DNA of 64,000 bases from Brevibacillus laterosporus DSM 25 (lineage in GTDB: Bacteria > Bacillota > Bacilli > Brevibacillales > Brevibacillaceae): NCBI RefSeq assembly GCF_002706795.1, contig NZ_CP017705.1, forward strand, positions 248,001 through 312,000. Direction: 5' to 3'. A program made the position numbers and the translations under genes. Shown in pieces: positions 53,229 to 62,203 of the stretch. The notes under the pieces are model-generated. The model was not told the origin of the DNA. It did no database searches and worked only from the letters and a program-made list of their open reading frames with translations. The first letter of the stretch is position 1, and every line of letters begins with the position of its first letter.

Positions 53229-55355
53229 TTATCGATTAGATGGGTTTCCTTGTTCTGCCCATTGTTTTAATGTTACATAGTCCACCTTGCCACTACCCAG
53301 CATAGGGAGTTCCTCGATCTCTACAATTTTGGAAGGAACCAACAGTGCTGAGAAGCCTTTAGCTAGTACATATTCCTTAATCTCACGCATTGTAATGGGA
53401 ATTGAGGTAAATAGATAGATGCGTTCCCCTTTTCGTGGATCACCTGTCGTCACAGCGGCAAGCCTTGTATCTTGCGCCACTTCTGTAACCAATTGCTCGA
53501 CTAAATTTAGTGAGACCATTTCACCTGCAATTTTTGCAAAACGTTTTTTGCGAGCTACGATAGAAATGTACCCCTCGTCATCCACCGTTACGATATCTCC
53601 ACAATCATAGTAGCCTTCTCTAGGTTCAAACCCTTTTCCATGAAATAAATAGCCTTTCATGACATTCGCTCCATCAACCCAAAGGTTACCGCCTTCAGAT
53701 ATGCCTTCAATCTTCTCTAGTTCATAACGAATACCTGGCAGAAATTGGCCTACTGTTCCCTTTTTATGCTGTAGCGGGGTGTTCAGTGAAAGAATAGGAG
53801 AAGCCTCAGTCGTACCATATCCTTCCATCACTCTTATACCGAATTTGTCCATCCAGAGCTGTCGGACCTCTTCCTTTAATTTTTCTGCTCCCGCCACTAC
53901 ATGCCGCATGGCGTAAAAATCGTATGGTTTGGCAGTGCGAGCATAACCTGCGAGAAATGTAGAGGTTCCAAATAACACTGTACAATTACGATCATAAGCA
54001 ATCTCAGGAATCACCTTATAATGGAGCGGCGAAGGGTAAAAGAATACAGGTATTCCTGTCACAATTGGCAAAATCGTACCTACCGTTAAACCGAAGCTGT
54101 GAAACATTGGCAGGGTATTTAAAAACTTGTCTTTCGACGTCATATCCATCATGCTCAAGACCTGCTGAATATTGTTATAAATATTACTATGGGTGAGCAC
54201 CACCCCTTTTGGCTTGCTCTCACTTCCAGATGTAAATAAAATAAGTTCACTTTCCTGTTTTGAATTCTCTTTTAAAGCACGCTGATTGCTCATATAAGCA
54301 AACATGGCCTTTACTTTGTCAGTTGTGCTAATAGAAGCTTTTACGTCTTCTAAGTAAATAACCTGTATATGTTTTTCAAGCGCATCAGCCATGGGCTGTA
54401 AATTAGCCTTCTGAATAAATTCTCTGGAGGTTAAAATGATGGAAATGCTTGCGGTTTCACATGCATCCAACACCGTTTGCACTCCCATGCTAAAGTTGAG
54501 TAGGGCAACTGACTTATCTAAATAAAACAATGAAAATAAAGCTACTGCATGGCCTAGTGATGTAGGTAATAGAGTACCAATACGTTGCTCATTGCGAACA
54601 AGAGCTTGTAATTTATTACCTAATGCATATGAACTTATCGCCAACTTTTTGTAAGTAATAGACTGTGTTAATTCTTCACCAATCATCCGGTTGGGACCAT
54701 TAAGACGACATGCATCCAGCAATTCATTAAATAATTGCACATGATGCTTCTCCTTGGAATAAAATAACTCTGTTTGCATCGTTCTCAGGACTAAACTACC
54801 GGCCTTTTCCTTTTGAATGCGCTTAGATACTCCCGCTTCTACTGGAATTGTATAAGGCTCTCCAATACGGATACGCACTTTGGGGAATAGCTTCGTTTTC
54901 CACTTATCCGTAATGTAAGAGAATGGTGTACGTTCAACTCCCAGCAATGTAACGGGATAAATAGTGGCACCTGTACGAAGTGCAATATAACCGAGCCCAC
55001 TATATATTTTCATTATTCCACCAGTCGTTGTAATCCTGCCTTCAGGAAACAACACCAAAGGTACGCCAGTCTTGACTTCACGTACAATTTTACGAATGGA
55101 ATAGGAATTAAAAGGATCTACCGTTATAAATTTTCGCTGCGATAAAAAGCTGGCATATTTCTTTGCAATATCCGTATTCACTACATAGCATACCTCTTTA
55201 GGAAGATTGCAAGCCAGCAATATCGCATCTAAGATTGACACGTGATTTGGTGCTAAAATAACCGGCTTGGAAAAATCAAGTTTTGAGAGTCCCTCTATCT
55301 CGACTCGATAACTCGCATTTACCACCGTTTTTAACAAACCATCTACAATACCCAC
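53229..55355 (-). CDS. aas: Aas-type acyltransferase / acyl-ACP synthetase fusion
   Basis: 708 residues. The N-terminal PlsC-like acyltransferase has ILAPNHVSILDAILLA (HX4D) and LVLFPEGRITTTGG. The C-terminal acyl-adenylate synthetase has ELILFTSGSESKPKGVVLTH (P-loop), VMEGYGTTEASPILSLN and YDCGDIVTVDDEGYISI. GTG at 55355 after AAGGGTGG is preferred to the frame start at 55400, because the GIVDGLLKTV region is where Aas proteins begin. It re-acylates lysophospholipids; partner LplT follows. Confidence 0.9.
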   Translation of the reverse strand: MGIVDGLLKTVVNASYRVEIEGLSKLDFSKPVILAPNHVSILDAILLACNLPKEVCYVVNTDIAKKYASFLSQRKFITVDPFNSYSIRKIVREVKTGVPLVLFPEGRITTTGGIMKIYSGLGYIALRTGATIYPVTLLGVERTPFSYITDKWKTKLFPKVRIRIGEPYTIPVEAGVSKRIQKEKAGSLVLRTMQTELFYSKEKHHVQLFNELLDACRLNGPNRMIGEELTQSITYKKLAISSYALGNKLQALVRNEQRIGTLLPTSLGHAVALFSLFYLDKSVALLNFSMGVQTVLDACETASISIILTSREFIQKANLQPMADALEKHIQVIYLEDVKASISTTDKVKAMFAYMSNQRALKENSKQESELILFTSGSESKPKGVVLTHSNIYNNIQQVLSMMDMTSKDKFLNTLPMFHSFGLTVGTILPIVTGIPVFFYPSPLHYKVIPEIAYDRNCTVLFGTSTFLAGYARTAKPYDFYAMRHVVAGAEKLKEEVRQLWMDKFGIRVMEGYGTTEASPILSLNTPLQHKKGTVGQFLPGIRYELEKIEGISEGGNLWVDGANVMKGYLFHGKGFEPREGYYDCGDIVTVDDEGYISIVARKKRFAKIAGEMVSLNLVEQLVTEVAQDTRLAAVTTGDPRKGERIYLFTSIPITMREIKEYVLAKGFSALLVPSKIVEIEELPMLGSGKVDYVTLKQWAEQGNPSNR

Positions 55356-55684
55356 ACCATTCCACCCTTCTTCTTTTCTCCAAATTACTTGTATTCTCAA
55401 AAAATCATAACAGACTTGTCAACTAATATATACGACATATCTCTACACCTAACCATCCATCTTCTGTAATGCTGGTTTTTTCTATCTTTTTTCATAGCAT
55501 ATTTTATTCTTCTCTGTACAAAACAAGTCTATTTGGCCAATTAGAATCCAAGCTAAGGAGATTAGCCCTACTCAATTCGCCCTATTTTTTGTTTTTTCTG
55601 ATAAACACTGAAACTAACTTATTGTTTTCCACGTCAAGAAAATTGACAAACATCACACATGAAAAAGAATATGAGGAGGAAACC

Positions 55685-56935
55685 ATGAAAAAGATATCTG
55701 CTTTACTGTTGTCGTTCCTACTGCTGTTTTCCATGATGCCCCTGCTTGCACAAGCTAAAAACACAATTTTTTGGGACGTTCCGCGAGATCATTGGGCTTA
55801 TGAAGCAATTACAGATATGGCCAACAAGGGAATTATTGATGGTTATAGCGACGGTTCATTCCGTCCAAACTCAAAAGTTACCCGTGCCGAGTTTGCTAAA
55901 ATTATGATTGCAGCCTCTGGAGTCCAATTGGGGGATAAATGGGGTATTTCTCAGACCTTTAAAGATGTACCACGCAGTCATTGGGCATTTACGTATGTCG
56001 AGTATGCAAAGCCTTACCTGACTGGCTACAAATCAGGTTCGACCTACAGCTACAAGCCTGATCAAAATGCGGTACGTGAAGACATTGCCGTTGCTTTGGT
56101 ACGCCTGCTAGGTTATGACCAATCAAAATCAGCAAAAATAACATTATTAAATCAATTCAGAGATAAAGAAAAGATTTCTTACAATCTTCGTACCTTTATC
56201 GCAATCGCCTTAGATAATGATCTTATTAAAGGCTTCAACGATGGTACTTTCCGTCCACAAGATGCCATCACTCGTGCTGAAGCTGCATCTTTATTGTACC
56301 GTGCTAAATTAGATGAACAAAAAGTGGTTTTCCCAACTGATCCTACTTCTCCTGTCCCACAACCAAAGCCTGATCAAAAAACAAGAGAAGTGACTGATGA
56401 TTTTTCAGATAATCAATTGAAAAAATGGAACAGTCCACGAGGAACTGGATCGTGGGTGGTTTATGATAAACGTGTAACAGCTTATAGCAATGACAGCGAT
56501 CTAAAACATTATCTTCTGCCTCTACAAGAAAAGGTAAACAAAGATGATACAGAATGGGAAATAGAAGTAGATATTAATCCAGTAAAAACAGATGGTGAAG
56601 CTGGTATATTTTTTAATGGTGAAGACGGAGAAGCAGATATCGTTTATTTGACAAAAGACTCCCTGCAAGTTCGTCACCTTACTGATCCAGAAAAGAAAGA
56701 GACAAAAGCAATTGCAAGCATTGCCACCAAGCTAAAAACAAACAACAACCTGAAAATAAAAGCAAAAAATGATACATTATCCGTTTATTTAAACGGCACA
56801 AATATCTATACGCTGCAAAAGGTGAAGTGGGATCATTCCGAAATAGGATTGTACATGAGCAAAGATGCTTTTAAACAAATTCCATCAAAGACTACTTGGT
56901 TTGACAATTTCACATTTACAGCTACGAAAAAATAA
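55685..56935 (+). CDS. SLH-domain surface protein with C-terminal laminin-G/DUF1080-like domain
   Basis: 416 residues. Sec signal peptide (KKISALLLSFLLLFSMMPLLAQA, cleaved near 24). Three S-layer homology domains: FWDVPRDHWAYEAITDMANKG, then FKDVPRSHWAFTYVEYAKP, then ISYNLRTFIAIALDNDLIKG with FNDGTFRPQDAITRAEAASL. A Pro-rich linker precedes a C-terminal beta-sandwich (TDDFSDNQLKKWNSPRGTGS, then WFDNFTFTA). SLH domains anchor proteins to pyruvylated wall polymer. The ATG at 55685 has GAGGAGG; the 72 codons upstream lack any such features. Ligand of the C-terminal domain unknown. Confidence 0.88.
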   Translation: MKKISALLLSFLLLFSMMPLLAQAKNTIFWDVPRDHWAYEAITDMANKGIIDGYSDGSFRPNSKVTRAEFAKIMIAASGVQLGDKWGISQTFKDVPRSHWAFTYVEYAKPYLTGYKSGSTYSYKPDQNAVREDIAVALVRLLGYDQSKSAKITLLNQFRDKEKISYNLRTFIAIALDNDLIKGFNDGTFRPQDAITRAEAASLLYRAKLDEQKVVFPTDPTSPVPQPKPDQKTREVTDDFSDNQLKKWNSPRGTGSWVVYDKRVTAYSNDSDLKHYLLPLQEKVNKDDTEWEIEVDINPVKTDGEAGIFFNGEDGEADIVYLTKDSLQVRHLTDPEKKETKAIASIATKLKTNNNLKIKAKNDTLSVYLNGTNIYTLQKVKWDHSEIGLYMSKDAFKQIPSKTTWFDNFTFTATKK

Positions 56936-56936
56936 A

Positions 56937-57045
56937 AAAGAAGCTGGTCTCCTTGAACAACATTTCATTTTAAGATAAAGGTACAATTGTTGAAACTGTG
57001 GTACCTTTGGCGAAATGTTCTTGGAAACCAGCTTTTGTTTTATAG
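56937..57045. terminator. Long bidirectional terminator region
   Basis: AAGCTGGT with GAACA/ATTTC steps pairs with GAAATGTTC and ACCAGCTT across about 100 bp, T-run after. A shorter inner hairpin (GGTACAATTG / CTGTGGTACC) lies in the loop. Confidence 0.65.
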
Positions 57046-57510
57046 ATTTTTTTTTAAGATCACCATATCTAAAGCACGAATTCCATTTTCCCAAATTGGA
57101 TAGGGATACTGTAAAAAGAAATCAGCTTTGATTCCAGTAATTCGAAACCCTACCTTTTGATAAAACGCTAGGTTATCCAAGCTAGAATTAGCTGTTCCTA
57201 CAACCATCACCTTATAGTTTGCTTCTTTAGCTTTTTCTTCTAAACACGAAATAAATTGTTTACCGTAGCCTTTTCCTTGTTCGCCTCTACATACTGCTAT
57301 ATTTTTAATTTCGACCATTTCCTCTGTACATGGAAGCAAAATTGCTATACCAAGCAAACGCTCCTCCGTATAGGCAGCGTACATATCACCACGATGCTTA
57401 TAACGTGCAATCATTTCTTCTGATTCATCAGCCTCTAACAACAATCGATCATATTCACCTTTATCTCGTTCTTCCATGGGTACAAGGACTACAGTTACCT
57501 TCTCTGACAA
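57040..57510 (-). CDS. GNAT N-acetyltransferase (YvbK-like)
   Basis: 156 residues. IKNIAVCRGEQGKGYGKQFI carries motif A (R/Q-x-x-G-x-G), then VVGTANSSLDNLAFYQKVGFRI and YPYPIWENGIRALDMVIL, the ending of the YvbK-like group. Start TTG at 57510 follows AGAGGAAG; an internal ATG at residue 12 is an alternative. Substrate unknown. Convergent with the SLH gene. Confidence 0.87.
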   Translation of the reverse strand: MSEKVTVVLVPMEERDKGEYDRLLLEADESEEMIARYKHRGDMYAAYTEERLLGIAILLPCTEEMVEIKNIAVCRGEQGKGYGKQFISCLEEKAKEANYKVMVVGTANSSLDNLAFYQKVGFRITGIKADFFLQYPYPIWENGIRALDMVILKKNL

Positions 57511-57686
57511 ATCGCTCTTCCTCTCTTACATGGACTTCTTTGACTTCTCCTCATATATTAAACAAATCAAACCGAAAAATCCATCTTTTCTGAATACTCC
57601 TTTTACCTAGCAGAGATTTTCATGACATGTGTATAATGGAGAAAGACACCTCTCTTACAGGAGGGTATTTGGGAAGGGGTTTTACT

Positions 57687-58541
57687 GTGTATTCTGAACT
57701 ACTGCACTCTCCATTTACCTGGATTGATTCCGGCATCTATCGACAATCTCCGGTAGAACCGATTGCGTTGGATGAAGCATTAGCTACTGCTATGAAAGAG
57801 CCTAATGCAAAACCGATTATCCATTTATGGATTTATGATAAAGCTTTTTGGTTGGGTCGCCGTGACGCCAAGCTACCACACTTAGAACAAGCATTGAAAT
57901 CATACAGTCATAAAGGGTATTCGGCTCTACTCCGTTCCTCTGGTGGCGCATGTGTTCCACTAGATAGCGGTGTTTTAAATATGGCTATTTTATTCCCCCA
58001 GTGTAATTTGACAATTGATGATTTTTATAAGCTAGCTGCCGAAATTCTATCAGTCGGGCTTGCTGACTACGGAAAGATTGAACTGGGAGAAGTCGTAGAT
58101 TCCTATTGTGTAGGTGATTATGATTTTGCGCTTGCTGGTAAAAAAATTGGTGGGATGGCACAACGCCGAACGCGCTATGGTTCCATTTTGCAACTCTGTA
58201 TCAATATTGAAGGAAGTGGATTAGAACGTGGAGCGCTGATGGAAGACTTCTATCATCAAGCTGGATTATATGAAATGGAAGTAGCCCAACGTCCCGTTCC
58301 AGCCGTCCGAAAAGAGACTATTGGCAGTATCTCCGAACATATTGGACGTGCCATCTCTGTAGATGAAGTAAAAGAGCAGCTTTATCTTGCCATTACAAAA
58401 AAATGGACAGCACCTAAAGGAACCTTGCCTTTGACAGAAACAGATAAAGAAGTGGCAATCCAGCATCTAACGGGTCGTCTTGGTCTTTTCTCTTTTACAG
58501 CAGCAGAGATTCAACGAGCTGATTGGCAGTTATTAAAATAG
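57687..58541 (+). CDS. lipL: Octanoyl-[GcvH]:protein N-octanoyltransferase
   Basis: 284 residues, biotin/lipoate ligase fold. LLRSSGGACVPLDSGVLNMAI, the catalytic-type EVVDSYCVGDYDFALAGKKIGGMAQRR (in B. subtilis LipL the Cys of SYCPGSYDLSIGGKK is the acyl acceptor) and ILQLCINIEGSG. The split RxSGG / GKK-x-G-G-x-x-QRR motif arrangement is LipL rather than LplA. It moves octanoyl from GcvH to E2 subunits in lipoate synthesis. GTG at 57687 has GGAAGGGG 7 bp before and gives the family length; the ATG at 57627 has no good site. Confidence 0.88.
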   Translation: MYSELLHSPFTWIDSGIYRQSPVEPIALDEALATAMKEPNAKPIIHLWIYDKAFWLGRRDAKLPHLEQALKSYSHKGYSALLRSSGGACVPLDSGVLNMAILFPQCNLTIDDFYKLAAEILSVGLADYGKIELGEVVDSYCVGDYDFALAGKKIGGMAQRRTRYGSILQLCINIEGSGLERGALMEDFYHQAGLYEMEVAQRPVPAVRKETIGSISEHIGRAISVDEVKEQLYLAITKKWTAPKGTLPLTETDKEVAIQHLTGRLGLFSFTAAEIQRADWQLLK

Positions 58542-58596
58542 ACACATAAACGAAGACATGTGTTGCATATCTATAAAAGAGACATCTTCTCACTCA

Positions 58597-58629
58597 AAAA
58601 ACCTGAGGATTCATTGTCTCAGGTTTTTT
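58597..58629. terminator. Terminator after lipL
   Basis: AACCTGAG pairs with CTCAGGTT, flanked by A6 and T6. Confidence 0.92.
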
Positions 58630-58634
58630 CTTTA

Positions 58635-58808
58635 TCACCTATCCTTTGGTAAAGTAACTGTTATGATTGTCCCGTTACCTAATTCACTCTTTACCTACAG
58701 ACTACCATTGGAAATTTGTATAATTTTTTTGACGATGGCAAGTCCTAACCCACTTCCCGTATTGATCCGATTACATCCCTTATCCCCTTTATAAAAGTGG
58801 TGCTTCAC
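58635..58808 (-). pseudogene. C-terminal relic of a sensor histidine kinase
   Basis: The minus strand reads HFYKGDKG, NTGSGLGLAIVKKIIQISNG, then SL, TAG, then VKSELGNGTIITVTLPKD. This is the G1/G2 end of a HATPase domain with a CAG-to-TAG type stop. Nothing of the rest of the kinase is found upstream (58809-59058 is A/T-rich without a frame). Confidence 0.8.
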
Positions 58809-59058
58809 ATGTACCGTTCACCATTTGATTTATCTCAAGCTATGGAAAGTAATATAGCAACTAAATATGAATGATAGATGAACAAACCTCGACAAAAACA
58901 GGACAATAGCTATTCATCTGTATCTGAAATCATAGGGAGCTACTGATAAGTTATTTTTCATCTTATTTCAAATAGAGAAAAAAATGCATTTTTGCTTAAT
59001 TTTTTATACAATAAAAGAAGAATGTCCATTAACAATGAAAGGTAAGGAGGATCTTGCA

Positions 59059-59499
59059 TTGATTAATCCTCAAGCTAAGCATATTTTCAATTACCCAATT
59101 ATGGATTTAATATTGCCCGCCTCAAAAGTAGCTCATGTTCAATTGGGCAATTCTTTGGAACACGCTTTACTGGTATTGGTGAAAAGTAGATATTCAGCCA
59201 TTCCTGTATTGGATTCTTCCTATAAAGTGATGGGACAAATTAGTAAAACAATGATACTGGAATCAATTCTAGGTTTAGAGCGTGTGGAGTATGAAACATT
59301 GCACGAACATCATGTAGAAAAGGTAATGGAACGCAACATCCCACGTTTGCATCCTACTGACACTTTTCAACGTGCTCTAGAGTTGTCCATTAATCACCCA
59401 TTTGTATGTGTTGAGGATGAGCAAGGTGTCTTTGAGGGGATTTTGACCCGTAAAGCAGTTCTTGCCCTCGTATACCACCATTTCCGTAACGCCGAATAA
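59059..59499 (+). CDS. darB: CBS-domain protein DarB/CbpB (YkuL), c-di-AMP-binding family
   Basis: 146 residues with two CBS motifs: SLEHALLVLVKSRYSAIPVLDSSYKVMGQIS, and TDTFQRALELSINHPFVCVEDEQGVFEGILTR. Starts at TTG 59059, 8 bp after AAGGAGG, giving the size of B. subtilis DarB (YkuL), which binds c-di-AMP and, when free, activates Rel and pyruvate carboxylase. That role is transferred by family similarity. Single gene with a terminator after it. Confidence 0.85.
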   Translation: MINPQAKHIFNYPIMDLILPASKVAHVQLGNSLEHALLVLVKSRYSAIPVLDSSYKVMGQISKTMILESILGLERVEYETLHEHHVEKVMERNIPRLHPTDTFQRALELSINHPFVCVEDEQGVFEGILTRKAVLALVYHHFRNAE

Positions 59500-59544
59500 G
59501 ACAGTCTCAGTTTACACACACCATGTTATTGTTAGAAATGAATA

Positions 59545-59582
59545 AAAGGCCCGCATCCAACATGGAGCAGGCCTTTTATTAC
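59545..59582. terminator. Bidirectional terminator between darB and the YheC/D gene
   Basis: AAAAGGCC-C-GC pairs with GC-A-GGCCTTTT around a short loop. Confidence 0.9.
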
Positions 59583-59608
59583 GCATAGGTGTCTCACATC
59601 TCATCTAA

Positions 59609-60670
59609 TTATTTTTTCTTCCTGTATAGAGTAGCTCCAAATTCTAGTGGGGTTTCATAAGTTTGATAAAACATTGCCTTTTCACCTGCTTTAAAAAATG
59701 AGTACCTTTGATCTCTAACATTCGCCTCAATGAAATAAGGTAATCCAAACTGGTCAATCCCCATGTCTAACCCCAAATCAACAAGTGAGGATTCGTTGAG
59801 TTCTAGCTGCTCTACAATAGCAAAGCAGGCAGTCTGCAAACGCCTCACAACGATGGGAATACTTTGAGTAGCAAAAAGAGAGCCTAGAACGGTTTCCAGT
59901 TGTTCTGCACTGCCACCTTGTGCTAAGTTGCTTAATTTATTATCGAGATTTGCTAGCTTTGCTACCATACCCGATATTTTCCATTCGTGTAGTTGATCTT
60001 TTTGAATAGAGACACGCACATCGAAAGTACGATCCTGATACTTACAAAGCGGGATACCTTGTTGAATAATGTAGGTTTTATTTTTTACCCATTTTTCCAC
60101 AAATTGTACTAGTTCTTCTAGATGTTGAAAACTTTCGCTTGTTTGTGATGAGTAAAAAAAATATCCATCTGGCTTTTGTTCTATGCGAGCTACACCTGCA
60201 CCTACAGATCCAATGACTGGTTTGACGTATATAATGTCATACTTATTTAGCATGTCAGTAAAGGCTCGGTTACGAAATAATTTGGTTTCTGGAAGATAAT
60301 GACGTAAATTGTCCTGTGTCCAAAGCCTCTTGTGCACTATCCATTTATTGCGTGTTACAATTCCATTGTACACCCGGCTTACTTTTTCTAATTTTTTAAT
60401 TCGTTTAATCGTATCTTTCTTACCAGAAAGCACTCGATTGTGAATGACTTTTGGGATTATAAAAGTGGATGGTACCAGCTTCTTATCTCTCCACACATAG
60501 CCTTTAATTTTATTCGTGGCAAAGTTAATTTGACTTGAATGAAAAAAAACAGTTTCTAGTCCAAGCCTAGCGCCAATCTCTACATAAAAGGCAAGTCGCT
60601 CATAAGTGTGTCGTCGCCGTTTGTTCAAAGAAATAACTTTCTTATTGAGCATTATTCCAATTTTCTCCAC
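59609..60670 (-). CDS. YheC/YheD-family endospore coat-associated ATP-grasp protein
   Basis: 353 residues. GIMLNKKVISLN at the start, VIHNRVLSGKK, LFRNRAFTDMLNKYDIIYVKPVIGSVGAGV (ATP-grasp lysine region), YIIQQGIPLCKYQDRTFDVRVSIQK and the metal-site IEANVRDQRYSFFKAGE fit the YheC/D family of ATP-grasp proteins found on spores. Substrate is unknown. AAGGGATTAATGTGGAG precedes the ATG. Expected in the mother cell during coat assembly (family inference). Confidence 0.88.
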   Translation of the reverse strand: MEKIGIMLNKKVISLNKRRRHTYERLAFYVEIGARLGLETVFFHSSQINFATNKIKGYVWRDKKLVPSTFIIPKVIHNRVLSGKKDTIKRIKKLEKVSRVYNGIVTRNKWIVHKRLWTQDNLRHYLPETKLFRNRAFTDMLNKYDIIYVKPVIGSVGAGVARIEQKPDGYFFYSSQTSESFQHLEELVQFVEKWVKNKTYIIQQGIPLCKYQDRTFDVRVSIQKDQLHEWKISGMVAKLANLDNKLSNLAQGGSAEQLETVLGSLFATQSIPIVVRRLQTACFAIVEQLELNESSLVDLGLDMGIDQFGLPYFIEANVRDQRYSFFKAGEKAMFYQTYETPLEFGATLYRKKK

Positions 60671-60776
60671 ATTAATCCCTTCCTACATCATTTCTTTAGT
60701 ACATTTTTCCTCTTTATCACTCTATGTAGGCTATAGGCAAATGGGGTGCCTATTTTTCATCTGCTTCCTCTCTAAT

Positions 60777-60822
60777 AAAAAACCGAGTAAAGGATTCTAC
60801 GAACATGTCCATTACTCGGATA
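60777..60822 (-). terminator. Terminator after mnmM
   Basis: CCGAGTAA pairs with TTACTCGG, then TTTTTTATT on the minus strand. Confidence 0.88.
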
Positions 60823-60843
60823 AGGTTGTTATTTGTTTTGTTC

Positions 60844-61398
60844 TTAGCGTTTTTCAATTGCAATGATAAAAGGGGCTTGGTTTTGTTGATTCATATATTG
60901 GTATCTGAGCACAAGGTACTCTGACTGCGGTAATTTTTCACAATAGGCTACTACTGCATCTTTCTCAATAGTACCTGCTTCGTGACCCCAATAAATAATG
61001 ATAGTCATTATTCCGCCTGTTCGTAGCTTATCCAAGCCGGCTTCAATTGCACGAATGGTGGTATTAGCCTGTGTGGTAATATCCTTATTTCCGCCCGGTA
61101 AATATCCTAAGTTAAACATAACGGCTCCAAGATCAACCGGAATCTCTTTAATTTGTTCGTGACTGGTTAATAACAAATTTACCCGCTCTACTACCTGTTC
61201 ACGTTCTAAGCGTGCTCTAGTCTTCTCAATCGCTTCTGCTTGAACATCATAAGCGTACACTTTTCCTCTTTCCCCAACTAATTGAGCAAGAAATAATGTA
61301 TCATTTCCATTGCCCATAGTAGCATCCACTACAGTCTCTCCCTCTACTACTCGCTCTCTAATATATTGACGTACAACTTCTAAAACATTTGGAAACAC
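60844..61398 (-). CDS. mnmM: tRNA methyltransferase MnmM (YtqB family)
   Basis: 184 residues. SAM motif ETVVDATMGNGNDTLFLAQLVG, YAYDVQAEAIEKT, then AVMFNLGYLPGGNKDITTQ and MTIIIYWGHEAGTIEKDAVVAYCEKLP are the YtqB signature. In B. subtilis YtqB methylates nm5U34 of tRNA to mnm5U. GAGAGAATCAACGTG lies upstream of the ATG. It follows the MBL gene by 16 bp, probably co-transcribed. Confidence 0.92.
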   Translation of the reverse strand: MFPNVLEVVRQYIRERVVEGETVVDATMGNGNDTLFLAQLVGERGKVYAYDVQAEAIEKTRARLEREQVVERVNLLLTSHEQIKEIPVDLGAVMFNLGYLPGGNKDITTQANTTIRAIEAGLDKLRTGGIMTIIIYWGHEAGTIEKDAVVAYCEKLPQSEYLVLRYQYMNQQNQAPFIIAIEKR

Positions 61399-61414
61399 GT
61401 TGATTCTCTCCTTT

Positions 61415-62152
61415 TTATATCTCTATCTGTAATCCTATCTGTGCTACGTAGCATAATTCCCCATATGAGCTGGCCTGTTCGTAAACATCCTCTTCCTTTG
61501 TGTTATGGAATAGATGCGTTATCAATAATGATTTTGCTTTTATATCATTTGCAATCTGAGCCGCTTGGCGCACAGATAAATGACCACTCGGCTTGTTTGG
61601 CTCAAAACCGTCAAGATACGTGCCTTCACATATAAATAAATCGGGTTCCATAACCTTCTCCCAGTGCATCTGCATTCCTGTGTCAGCACCATACAGAACT
61701 TTTTTCCCATTATGCGTAAACATCATAGCATAACATAAAATGGGGTGATCTGTTCTGATAAAACGAACAGCTATGTCTCCTAGAATCACTTCTGTCTGCT
61801 CGGTTATGGGCTTATAAATTGTTGCTTCTTTATATACCATTTGACTGCTATATTCGGCTGGCTCTGTCGGGGCATAAATTGGTACAGGTTGATTAGTGCG
61901 TATTCCCTCCACTCTTTGATGCACATTCAAACCATACTGCAAAACCCCAACATCAGCAATATGATCTTGATGATAATGTGATAAGAAAACCGCATCTAAC
62001 TGATGAATTGGTATGTATTTCGTTACTTGGCTGATTACCCCACTCCCACAGTCAATTAATATATTCATTGATTCTGTTTGTAGTAAATAACCAGGGGTAG
62101 CTCCTCCAGGTCCTGGATATGGTGATTGAAAGCCTAACACAGTGATACGCAT
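61415..62152 (-). CDS. MBL-fold metal-dependent hydrolase (YhfI/RNase Z-like)
   Basis: 245 residues. FLSHYHQDHIADVGVLQYG is the HxHxDH zinc motif; further ligands are in TDHPILCYAM, LYGADTGM, EGTYLDG, GHLS and ITHLFH. The long exosite of tRNase Z is absent, so a YhfI-type phosphodiesterase/hydrolase is more likely. ATG at 62152 follows GGAGAGTG; 19 codons above are not conserved. Divergent from the YkvI gene with only 51 bp between the start codons. Confidence 0.85.
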   Translation of the reverse strand: MRITVLGFQSPYPGPGGATPGYLLQTESMNILIDCGSGVISQVTKYIPIHQLDAVFLSHYHQDHIADVGVLQYGLNVHQRVEGIRTNQPVPIYAPTEPAEYSSQMVYKEATIYKPITEQTEVILGDIAVRFIRTDHPILCYAMMFTHNGKKVLYGADTGMQMHWEKVMEPDLFICEGTYLDGFEPNKPSGHLSVRQAAQIANDIKAKSLLITHLFHNTKEEDVYEQASSYGELCYVAQIGLQIEI

Positions 62153-62203
62153 GTTTTCACTCTCCATTTCATAGGATGTAGTATGGTGGACAGGAGGTAC
62201 TCG

